From Halomicrobium salinisoli (GTDB lineage: Archaea > Halobacteriota > Halobacteria > Halobacteriales > Haloarculaceae), in the NCBI RefSeq assembly GCF_020405185.1, contig NZ_CP084463.1:868001-932000 (forward strand): a stretch of DNA of 64,000 bases. The letters run 5' to 3'. Positions within the stretch are counted from its first letter, which is position 1, and each line of letters starts with the position of its first letter. Of this stretch, positions 1 through 7,734 are shown in pieces. The position numbers and the translations under genes are program-made. The notes beneath the pieces are model-generated. The model saw only the letters and a list, made by a program, of their open reading frames with translations, searched no databases and was not told where the DNA came from.

Positions 1-1
1 G

Positions 2-1330
2 GACGTGGAGTCGTACATCGAGACCCACCTCCGGCCGGTCGTGGACATCTGCAAGGCACAGGGCGCCTACTGCATCGTCGACTACCACCGCCACCACGAC
101 GGTCAGCTGCGGTACACTGACGACGCGCTGGACGAGGAGGTGCGGATGTTCTGGGAGACGATGGCGCCGGTGTTCGCCGAGGAGAGTCACGTCCTCTACG
201 AGGTGTACAACGAGCCCATCGCGCCGTACCCGGGGCACAACTCCTACGGCCAGGACGGCGGCGTCGACGTGACGGACCCGGAGGCCGAGGACACCTGGCT
301 CACCTGGCGGGAGGCCGCGCAGCCGTGGGTCGACACCATCCGCGAGCACGCGCCCCGAAACGTCGTCATCGTCGGCTCGCCGCGGTGGACCCAGTGGACC
401 TACTGGGCGTCCGAACACGAGTTCGAGGGCGACAACCTCGCGTACGCGGGCCACGTCTACGCCCACGAGAACCTCCGGCCGCTCTCGGAGTACTTCGGGA
501 CCCCCGCCGAGGAGGTCCCGGTGTTCATGACCGAGTTCGGCTACGACGACGAGGGCCAGGACTACCTCAAGGGGACCACCCCAGTGGAGGGCCAGCAGTT
601 CCGGGACTTCTTCGAGGAGTACGAGAACGTCCACTGGCAGGTGTGGTGTTTCGACCCGCGCTGGGAGCCGGCGATGTTCGACAGCGACCACCAGGGCACG
701 TGGACGATTCTGGAGGGTGAGGACTTTCACGGGCAGTTCTTCAAGGATTACCTCGCCGAGAAGCGCGACGACAGAATCCCCGGCGGGGCCGGAACGACCC
801 CCGACGACGGGACGCCGCCGACGGCGCCGACGGACCTGTCCGTGGCGTCGACCACGACCACAACCGCGACCGTCGAGTGGTCGCCGTCGACGGACGAGGG
901 CGGGTCGGGCCTCGCGGAGTACGTCGTCGCGGTCGACGACCGCGAGGTGGCAGTGCCGGCGGGAACGACGAGCGCGACGGTCGAACAGCTGTCGCCGGGC
1001 ACGGAGTACGAGGTGTCTGTCGCGGCCGTCGACGGCGCGGGCAACCGATCGCCCGCGACCGCGACGACGGCCGTCACCGTGTCCGACGACGACACCATCA
1101 GCGGGCCGCCGTCGGTCGGCGACGCCGACGCCCGACCGACGGACCCGGACGACGACGGCCTCTACGAGGACCTCAACGGCAACGGGGAGGTCGACTACGC
1201 CGACGTGGTGCTGTACTTCGAGCACATGGACCAGTCCGCGATGACGAGCGCGACCGCGGCCTACGACTACAACGGCAACGGCGAACTCGACTTCGCGGAT
1301 CTGGTGGACCTCTTCGGGCAGGTCGAGTGA
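2..1330 (+). CDS. GH5-type cellulase with FN3 and dockerin-like modules (5' end outside window)
   Basis: The reading frame is open from the first bases, so the N-terminus, including any Tat signal, lies upstream of the window. The visible part is a family-5 (clan A) glycoside hydrolase that should cleave beta-1,4-glucan outside the cell. The acid/base Glu sits in YNEP (codon 212-214) and the nucleophile Glu in MTEFG (codon 533-535). A fibronectin type III domain follows (about 815-1075), then a short linker and a C-terminal dockerin-like pair of calcium loops (1138-1327; DLNGNGEVDYADV and DYNGNGELDFADL). It is closest to the next gene in the array. No carbohydrate-binding module is recognised. 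The GH5 assignment is firm; substrate preference is inferred. Confidence 0.9.
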   Translation, partial: DVESYIETHLRPVVDICKAQGAYCIVDYHRHHDGQLRYTDDALDEEVRMFWETMAPVFAEESHVLYEVYNEPIAPYPGHNSYGQDGGVDVTDPEAEDTWLTWREAAQPWVDTIREHAPRNVVIVGSPRWTQWTYWASEHEFEGDNLAYAGHVYAHENLRPLSEYFGTPAEEVPVFMTEFGYDDEGQDYLKGTTPVEGQQFRDFFEEYENVHWQVWCFDPRWEPAMFDSDHQGTWTILEGEDFHGQFFKDYLAEKRDDRIPGGAGTTPDDGTPPTAPTDLSVASTTTTTATVEWSPSTDEGGSGLAEYVVAVDDREVAVPAGTTSATVEQLSPGTEYEVSVAAVDGAGNRSPATATTAVTVSDDDTISGPPSVGDADARPTDPDDDGLYEDLNGNGEVDYADVVLYFEHMDQSAMTSATAAYDYNGNGELDFADLVDLFGQVE

Positions 1331-1421
1331 CGTCGCCGGCCGGCGATCAGTGCCTGCGGCCGCCGCGACGCGACCGCGGCTGGCGCCGTATCCGCCGCCC
1401 GGTGTCGTTCACCAATAGATA

Positions 1422-1503
1422 ACTAAATTTTATGCGCTACGAGGACTAGTCGGGACACACGACACTCGGGGGGACCGGCGACGCGTACCGTCCGGGGGGA
1501 CGG
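1422..1503 (+). promoter_or_regulatory. Promoter and leader of second cellulase gene
   Basis: An AT-rich box (ACTAAATTTTATG, 1422-1434) in otherwise GC-rich DNA is a plausible TATA element. The start codon is about 100 bases downstream, implying a leader of roughly 75 nt, unusual in haloarchaea where many transcripts are leaderless. The leader holds a perfect 6-bp stem with a GGGG loop (CCGTCC 1488-1493, GGACGG 1498-1503). Confidence 0.5.
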
Positions 1504-1533
1504 CCGACGGCCGATCCCGGGTGTGGGGAACCT

Positions 1534-3663
1534 ATGAAACGGAACGACTCCCACGACGAGCCGGGTGAACAGTCAGCGAACCAGCGGAGCGGATCGACGT
1601 CGCGGCGCGGCTTCCTGAAGGCGACGGCGGCGACGGCAGCGACGGCGGGCATCGGCAGCGGCGCGATCGGTTCGGCCGCGGCGGCCGGCATCCCGACGCC
1701 GTGGCTGCACCGCGACGGCAACCTGATCAGGGATCCCGAGGACAACAAGGTGATCCTGCGGGGAGTCAACATCGTCGACCCCTACCGGGCCGCGCGTGAC
1801 GCTCCCTACTACAAGCGCCGCGCGGAGACCCTCGTCGAGATGGCGACCGACCAGTCCAACGGCTGGCACTCGCACGTCATCCGGATCCCGATGCAGCCCA
1901 ACGACATCGCCCGCGAGGGCGCGGGCTCCGTCGAGCCCGGCGCGTTCACCCAGGAGCAACTCGACAGCTACCTCAGCGACTACGTCGACCCGGCGGTCGA
2001 CAAGTGCGAGGAGGTCGGCGCCTACTGCATCCTCGACTACCACCGCCACTGGCCCGACGGGCCGGGCTGGGACGACCCCGACCTCAGCGACGAGGTCCAC
2101 ATGTTCTGGGAGACGGTCGCGCCCCGCTACGCCGAGCGCTCGCACGTCCTCTACGAGGTGTTCAACGAGCCGACCGAGCCCTACGCGGGTCACGACGTCT
2201 ACGACGGCGGCCCGGACGTGACCGACCCCGAGTCGGAGGACACGTGGCTCAACTGGCGGGAGACGGCACAGCCGTGGGTCGACACCATCCGCGAGCACGC
2301 GCCGCGGAACCTGGTACTGATCGGCTCGCCGCGCTGGAGCCAGTGGACCTACTGGGCGCCCGACCACGAGTTCGACGGCGACAACCTCGCGTACACGGGT
2401 CACGTCTACACGCAGGACAACCTCCGGCCGCTGTCGACGTACTTCGGCGAGCCCTCCGAGGAGGTCCCGGTCTTCATGAGCGAGTTCGGCTGGGGCGGCT
2501 CCGAGCCCCAGTTGCAGGGCGACGCGGAGACCTACGCTCCCCAGTTCGCCGAGCTGTTCGACGAGTACGACCTCCACTGGCAGGCCTGGTCGTTCGACTT
2601 CGACTGGGAGCCGGGGATGCTCAACCGCGACTACGAGGTCGCCAACGACTGGGGCCGGTGGGTCAAGGACCGCCTCCAGGAGTTCGAGGATCAGGACGTG
2701 CCACAGACCGACGACGGCGGGTCGACGCCCGGCGGCGGGAGCGACACGACGGCGCCGACGGCCCCGTCGAACCTCGCCGTCGCCGAGACGACCAGCACGA
2801 CGGTCACGGTCGCGTGGGACGCCGCCTCCGACTCGGGCGGGTCCGAACTGGCCCGGTACGAGGTCTCGGCCGGGACGAGCGCGGTCACCGTGCAGGCGGG
2901 GACGACGGAGGCGACCCTCGACGGGCTGTCGCCCGCGACGGAGTACGACGTGTCCGTCGTCGCCGTCGACGGCGCGGGCAACGAGTCCGACGCGGCCACC
3001 GTCGCGGCGACGACCGACCAGTCGTCCGACGCCGGATCGACGGTCGACGTGCTCCTGTCCGAGTCCGCCATCGACGCCGGCGGGGAGACGACGGCGACCG
3101 TCTCGCTGGCCGAGGCTCCCGACGGGCTGTCCGGGTTCGATCTGACCGTCTCGGTCGCCGATACGTCCGTCGCGACGATCCAGTCGGCGTCGACGGGCGA
3201 CGCGGTCAGCGCCGTCGGAGACGAACCCCAGCCGTCGAGCGACGGGTCCTCGGTCACTCTCAGCGGCGCGGACCTGAGTGAGAGCGTCGAGTCGGGGGCG
3301 ACGAACGTCGTCCTCGCGACGGTCACGCTCGCGGGCCGCGAAGCGGGACAGACGGAGGTCACCGTCGACGTCGGGAGCCTGCAGAACAACGCCGGGTCGG
3401 AGGTCCCGGTCGAGACGGGTCGGGCACCGCTCTCGGTCGCGGACATGCAGGCGATTCTCGACGAGATGCCGACGGATCCGGACGGCGACGGCCTGTACGA
3501 GGACCTCAACGGCAACGGCGAGGTCGACTACCAGGACGTGGTGACGTACTTCAACAACATGGACGAGCCCGCCATGACCAACAACGTCGCGGCCTACGAC
3601 TACAACGGCAACGGCGAGATCGACTTCGCCGACCTCGTCGAGCTCTTCGGACAGGTCGAGTGA
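1534..3663 (+). CDS. Tat-exported GH5 cellulase with FN3, cohesin-like and dockerin-like modules
   Basis: A 709-residue secreted modular enzyme. The Tat signal has the twin-arginine motif RRGFLK at residues 24-29 followed by an Ala-rich hydrophobic stretch. The GH5 catalytic domain spans about 55-385, with acid/base E212 (NEP) and nucleophile E317 (MSEFGW). After a Gly/Ser/Thr linker come an FN3 domain (about 407-494), a cohesin-like beta domain (about 503-634, with the typical GLSGFDLTVSV core) and a C-terminal dockerin-like module (about 646-706, two DxNGNGxxD loops). Having both cohesin and dockerin on one catalytic chain is the notable point: it could bind the dockerins of its neighbours. 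The catalytic call is firm; the cohesin call rests on fold-like sequence pattern only. Confidence 0.9.
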   Translation: MKRNDSHDEPGEQSANQRSGSTSRRGFLKATAATAATAGIGSGAIGSAAAAGIPTPWLHRDGNLIRDPEDNKVILRGVNIVDPYRAARDAPYYKRRAETLVEMATDQSNGWHSHVIRIPMQPNDIAREGAGSVEPGAFTQEQLDSYLSDYVDPAVDKCEEVGAYCILDYHRHWPDGPGWDDPDLSDEVHMFWETVAPRYAERSHVLYEVFNEPTEPYAGHDVYDGGPDVTDPESEDTWLNWRETAQPWVDTIREHAPRNLVLIGSPRWSQWTYWAPDHEFDGDNLAYTGHVYTQDNLRPLSTYFGEPSEEVPVFMSEFGWGGSEPQLQGDAETYAPQFAELFDEYDLHWQAWSFDFDWEPGMLNRDYEVANDWGRWVKDRLQEFEDQDVPQTDDGGSTPGGGSDTTAPTAPSNLAVAETTSTTVTVAWDAASDSGGSELARYEVSAGTSAVTVQAGTTEATLDGLSPATEYDVSVVAVDGAGNESDAATVAATTDQSSDAGSTVDVLLSESAIDAGGETTATVSLAEAPDGLSGFDLTVSVADTSVATIQSASTGDAVSAVGDEPQPSSDGSSVTLSGADLSESVESGATNVVLATVTLAGREAGQTEVTVDVGSLQNNAGSEVPVETGRAPLSVADMQAILDEMPTDPDGDGLYEDLNGNGEVDYQDVVTYFNNMDEPAMTNNVAAYDYNGNGEIDFADLVELFGQVE

Positions 3664-3713
3664 GGCGGGCGGCGCCGGCCGAGCGGCGTTTCCGGGAGTG
3701 ACGGCTCGCCGAT

Positions 3714-3788
3714 ACTATTTTATCGCTCAACTGTGTGAAATATAACCACGCAGCCGACAGCCACGCGACCGAGACTGCGAGCGGCTGC
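3714..3788 (+). promoter_or_regulatory. Promoter and leader of third cellulase gene
   Basis: Two AT-rich boxes (ACTATTTTATC 3714-3724 and GAAATATAACC 3737-3747) are candidate TATA elements. Between them and the start codon lies a 7-bp inverted repeat, GCAGCCG (3750-3756) with CGGCTGC (3782-3788), which could fold in the leader RNA. Confidence 0.4.
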
Positions 3789-3807
3789 GAATCGGGGGTC
3801 TGATACG

Positions 3808-5787
3808 ATGCGACGCGACTACTCACGGTCGACCGGGGAAGCGGGGGCGAACGACGGGCTGTCGCGGCGGCGCTTCCTGAGCGCGGCCGGTGCGGCGGGC
3901 GCGCTGACCGCCGGCGCCGGCCTCGCCGGGGGAACGGCCGCCGGCGACGGCGTCGGGATTCAGGAGTTCGAGCGGTTGCGGGTCAGCTCGGACAACAGAA
4001 TCGTCGACGAGAGCGGCGACACGTTCGTGATGCGCGGACTGAGCATCCCCGACCCGAAGCGCCTCGAGATAACGAAGGAGGTCCGCGGGAAGGGCCCGAC
4101 CCAGCTCGTCGACACGGTGACGGACCCCAGCGAGGGCTGGTATCCGCGGGTCGTCCGCGTGCCGGCCCAGCCGACCGACATCGGGGAGTACCCGATGGGC
4201 CACACCGGGCCGAGGTACGGCGAGGATCACCCGGCCGTCCAGGACGGCGACGTCGCGGCCGACCGCGCCCGACAGCGCCCGCCCCAGCCGACCGAGTACG
4301 AGGAGGGAGCGTTCACCCGCGACCAACTGCTGACGTATCTCGAGGAGTACTACGACGACGTCGTCGAGCGGTGTCGGGAGCGGGGCGTCTACTGCATCGT
4401 CGACTTCCACCGTCACTGGCACGAGCAGCCGCCGGGCGACGGCGAGGGCAACGGCGGCCCCGAGGGATCGGCCGGGGCGGAGAACCACCTGTCCTACGAC
4501 AGCGAGTACACGAACTACTGGGCGTACAACGACTACTACGGCCAGGACGAGCCCGCTTCCTGGGGCTACGTCGACGACTCGTTCCGCAACGAGTACCGGG
4601 AGCGACACGGCGACGTCGTCCCCGAGAGCGCGCTCGAGGACGGCGACACGCCCTACGACCGGTGGCGGGTCAACCAGGACCTCGTCGACGAGGCCGTGCT
4701 GTTCTGGGACGTCGTCGCCGAGCGCTACGCCGACGAGCCCCACGTCGTCTTCGAGCCGTACAACGAACCGACCGCGCCCGGCATCTGGGGCCCCGTCGAG
4801 GGCTGTGCGGCGTGGAAGCAGCGCCCGCTGTGGGACGTCTTCGTCGACGACTTCGCGACGCCCATCATGGACACCATACGGGACCACGCGCCCGACACGC
4901 TCCTGCTGATGAGCGTGCCGGGGTGGTGCCAGTCGACGCAGGCGCTGCACTGGCGGGACTTCGAGCACGAGACCGTCGCGGTCACCTGGCACAACTACGC
5001 CGGCCACAGCGTCAGCACGGAGGCGAACTGGCTCAACGACGCCGACTACGGTGGCGACGCGTGCAACGGCTGGGAGCCCGAGGAGTCCCAGGGCCTCCAG
5101 AACGTCGTGGACGTCCGGCCGGTCGTCGTCACGGAGTTCGGCTGGCAGAACCCGGAGTACACGCGGCGCAATTCGAACTACCGGGGCCTGAACGTGACTC
5201 AGGCTCCCCTCGGGACCCGGTGTCGGTGCGGCCTCTCCTCGCACTCCACCGCGTCGTATGGGGCCCCGTTCCTCGACGCGATAGAGTCGGACGACCGCAT
5301 CAGCTGGGTCGCCTGGTGTGCCGACGTCCGGTGGCAGCCGTCCATGTTCCGGGCCGACTTCCCGATCAAGAGCGCCTTCTTCGACCTGATCAACGGTAGC
5401 TGGTACGACACGCTCGAGGAGAGCCCCGACCTGCTGCCGAAGCACTGTCCGGATCCGCCCTGCGAGTGGGAACTCTGGGATCACCCCAACATGGGCGAGT
5501 ACGTCAAGCAGCGCCTGGCCGACCACAGGGGAGACGAGGTGCCGTTCCCCGTGGCCGACGACGCGGCGTCCGTCGACCCGATCGACGGTGCGACGCCGAC
5601 CGACCCCGACGGCGACGGCCTGTACGAGGACCTCAACGGCAACGGCGAGGTCGACTACGCCGACGTCGTCTCCTACTTCACCAACATGGAGGAGCCCGCG
5701 ATGACCGACAACGCCGAGTACTACGATTACAACGACAACGGCGAGGTCGACTACGCAGACCTCGTGGACCTCTTCCAGCAGGTCTAG
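3808..5787 (+). CDS. Tat-exported GH5 cellulase with dockerin-like module
   Basis: 659 residues. The Tat signal RRRFLS at residues 20-25 is followed by an Ala/Gly-rich hydrophobic segment. The GH5 domain carries FHRHW near 200, NEP with acid/base E320 and VTEFGW with nucleophile E443. Relative to genes 2 and 4 of the array it has insertions around 205-290 and 405-480, shared with gene 5, so genes 3 and 5 form one subfamily. There is no FN3 or cohesin; a short linker leads directly to the dockerin-like module (598-658). Several Cys residues (C333, C373, C419, C472, C474, C547, C552) may form disulfides outside the cell. It has its own promoter, so it need not be co-transcribed with the neighbours. 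Confidence 0.9.
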   Translation: MRRDYSRSTGEAGANDGLSRRRFLSAAGAAGALTAGAGLAGGTAAGDGVGIQEFERLRVSSDNRIVDESGDTFVMRGLSIPDPKRLEITKEVRGKGPTQLVDTVTDPSEGWYPRVVRVPAQPTDIGEYPMGHTGPRYGEDHPAVQDGDVAADRARQRPPQPTEYEEGAFTRDQLLTYLEEYYDDVVERCRERGVYCIVDFHRHWHEQPPGDGEGNGGPEGSAGAENHLSYDSEYTNYWAYNDYYGQDEPASWGYVDDSFRNEYRERHGDVVPESALEDGDTPYDRWRVNQDLVDEAVLFWDVVAERYADEPHVVFEPYNEPTAPGIWGPVEGCAAWKQRPLWDVFVDDFATPIMDTIRDHAPDTLLLMSVPGWCQSTQALHWRDFEHETVAVTWHNYAGHSVSTEANWLNDADYGGDACNGWEPEESQGLQNVVDVRPVVVTEFGWQNPEYTRRNSNYRGLNVTQAPLGTRCRCGLSSHSTASYGAPFLDAIESDDRISWVAWCADVRWQPSMFRADFPIKSAFFDLINGSWYDTLEESPDLLPKHCPDPPCEWELWDHPNMGEYVKQRLADHRGDEVPFPVADDAASVDPIDGATPTDPDGDGLYEDLNGNGEVDYADVVSYFTNMEEPAMTDNAEYYDYNDNGEVDYADLVDLFQQV

Positions 5788-5865
5788 CTGCGTTCGGAGG
5801 GTTCAGTGACGTGACGAGGGCGGTCCCGTCGGCCGGCCTCGGCGGCCACTGCGATCTCGGGGCGG

Positions 5866-5896
5866 AAAATTTTTCTACTGACGCGTAGATAATTAC
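5866..5896 (+). promoter_or_regulatory. AT-rich promoter region of fourth cellulase gene
   Basis: The stretch AAAATTTTTCTACTG followed by GTAGATAATTAC is the only AT-rich part of the intergenic region and is the likely TATA region. The leader to the start codon at 5979 would again be unusually long, 60-85 nt. It contains CGTCCAC and its complement GTGGACG about 40 nt apart. Confidence 0.4.
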
Positions 5897-5978
5897 GGCA
5901 ACGTCCACGGCACGAACTACCGTGCGGGCCGGGCTCTCTCGGGGTGGACGAGGCCCGGTCGGACGTGGGGGGAAACAG

Positions 5979-7508
5979 ATGACAGACCAGCACACCGACG
6001 GACAGCGAGACGGACGGACAGACTCCGGACCATCGCGGCGGACGTTCCTGAAAGCGACGACGGCGGGCGCCGTCGCGTCGACCGGACTCGGCCTGACGGG
6101 CGTCGGATCCGCCCAGACGTCGACCGGCATCCCGACGCCGCCGCTGCACCGCGACGGGAACCTGATCAAGGACCCCGACGGCAATCAGGTGGTCCTGCGG
6201 GGGGTGAACACCGCCGACCCGCGGCGGCTCGACGTCACCGCGCCCGCGCGCGGCAAGAACGCGGAGCAGGTCGTCGACTTCGCGACCTCCGAGGAGGCCG
6301 GCTGGTACTCCCGGGTGATCCGGTTCCCGGTCCAGCCGGTCGACATCGGCAAGCACCAGCCCGGCGAGGGGCCCGAGCCGGTCGCGTTCGACGAGGACGA
6401 GTTGCGGACCTACCTCGAGGACCACCTCGATCCGGTCATCGACCGCTGCGAGGAGCGGGGCGTCTACGCCATCGTCGACTACCACCGCCACCGCAACATC
6501 AGCTGGGACAACTCGGCCCTCAGCGAGGAGGTCCAGCTGTTCTGGGACGTCGTCGCCCCGCGGTACAGCGAGCGCGACCACGTCCTCTACGAGACGTACA
6601 ACGAGCCGCTGGACCCGCACATCACCGTCGACCCCGCCGAGCGGGAGTACGAAGCGGGCGTCTGGCGCGACTGGGTCGACACGGCCCAGCCGTGGGTGGA
6701 CAACATCCGCGGCCACGCCGACAACCTCGTGCTGATGGGATCGCCGACCTGGACCCAGACCCCGGAGGGCGCGCGCGTCGAGGAGTTCGAGGGCGGCGAC
6801 ATCGCGTACACGTACCACATCTACCCCGGCCACTCCATCAGCGAGAGCAACAACTGGGCGGGCAACAACGAGGAGGGCCAGGGCACCTCGCGCATCTACG
6901 AGGAGGTCCCGCTGTTCGTCACGGAGTTCGGCTGGCAGCAGGGCATCTCCGCCTACCCCGTCATCGGGAACACCGACGACTTCGGGGAGCCGTTCATGGA
7001 GTGGCTCAACTCGGCACCGATCCACTGGACCGCGTGGTGTTTCGACACCGTCTGGCTCTCCGCGATGGTGGAAGAGGACTTCGAGACGCCCGGCTTCGAG
7101 GACAACGTGGGCAACCCCTACGAGGAGGAGGTCCCCGTGCTCTGCGAGGACCTGCCCTGCGACTGGGTCGCCCGCGGCGGCCAGGACATGGGCGAGCTCG
7201 TCAAGCAGCACCTCGCGGACCTGGCCGATCAGGACGTCCCGGGGACCGGCGGCGACGGCAATGGCGACGGTGACGGCAATGGCGACGGCGACGTCGAGGC
7301 CATCGACGGTACGATGCCGACGGACCCGGACGGCGACGGCCTGTACGAGGACCTCAACGGCAACGGCGAGACCGACTACTCCGACGTCGTCCAGTACTTC
7401 AACAACATGGACGAGCCGGCGATGACGAACCACACGGCGGCCTACGACTACAACGGCAACGGCGAGATCGACTTCGCCGACCTCGTCGACCTGTTCAAGC
7501 GGGTCTAG
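5979..7508 (+). CDS. Tat-exported GH5 cellulase with dockerin-like module
   Basis: 509 residues when started at the ATG at 5979. The frame stays open 57 bases further upstream, but the downstream ATG follows a GGGGGG purine tract and places the Tat motif (RRTFLK, residues 20-25) at a normal distance. GH5 catalytic residues are E209 (YNEP) and E316 (VTEFGW). A short low-complexity linker of Gly, Asp and Asn (422-437) joins the catalytic domain to the dockerin-like module (448-508). There is no FN3 or cohesin. It is the most compact enzyme of the array and intermediate between the gene 1/2 and gene 3/5 subfamilies. Confidence 0.9.
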   Translation: MTDQHTDGQRDGRTDSGPSRRTFLKATTAGAVASTGLGLTGVGSAQTSTGIPTPPLHRDGNLIKDPDGNQVVLRGVNTADPRRLDVTAPARGKNAEQVVDFATSEEAGWYSRVIRFPVQPVDIGKHQPGEGPEPVAFDEDELRTYLEDHLDPVIDRCEERGVYAIVDYHRHRNISWDNSALSEEVQLFWDVVAPRYSERDHVLYETYNEPLDPHITVDPAEREYEAGVWRDWVDTAQPWVDNIRGHADNLVLMGSPTWTQTPEGARVEEFEGGDIAYTYHIYPGHSISESNNWAGNNEEGQGTSRIYEEVPLFVTEFGWQQGISAYPVIGNTDDFGEPFMEWLNSAPIHWTAWCFDTVWLSAMVEEDFETPGFEDNVGNPYEEEVPVLCEDLPCDWVARGGQDMGELVKQHLADLADQDVPGTGGDGNGDGDGNGDGDVEAIDGTMPTDPDGDGLYEDLNGNGETDYSDVVQYFNNMDEPAMTNHTAAYDYNGNGEIDFADLVDLFKRV

Positions 7509-7641
7509 GACCGTTCGGCCGGGTCGGTGAATCGGGTCGGTCGACGCGTTCCGGACGTGACTGACCGCGACCCCGATCCTCCCGGATGCCGGGTCCGAGA
7601 GGTTGTATACCTCCTCCGCTGGATAATATTCCCATTACCAA

Positions 7642-7734
7642 AGATTTAAATTATTATAGTCGTATGTGGTAGTTGAATCCACCGCAGGGTGGATTGGGGG
7701 GTAGCGAAGCACCTCACGCTTCGCACCGTATACC
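7642..7734 (+). promoter_or_regulatory. TATA element and double stem-loop leader of fifth cellulase gene
   Basis: ATTTAAATTATTATAG (about 7644-7659) is a strong TATA-like element. Transcription starting about 27 bases later would place the RNA 5' end at about 7675. Two perfect stem-loops follow: AATCCACC-GCAG-GGTGGATT (7676-7695, 8-bp stem, 4-nt loop) and GCGAAGC-ACCTCAC-GCTTCGC (7704-7724, 7-bp stem, 7-nt loop). The second ends 10 bases before the ATG, where a ribosome would land. The start-site estimate is inferred from spacing. Confidence 0.55.

Noticed and set aside
2..1330. Truncated cellulase as a pseudogene
   Set aside because: The frame is open to the first base of the window and all later domains are intact; the missing N-terminus is due to the window edge.
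1573..2577. Long open frame antisense to the second cellulase
   Set aside because: GC-rich codons with biased third positions leave antisense frames open; its Val/Arg/Leu-rich product has no domain while the plus strand encodes a clear GH5 enzyme.
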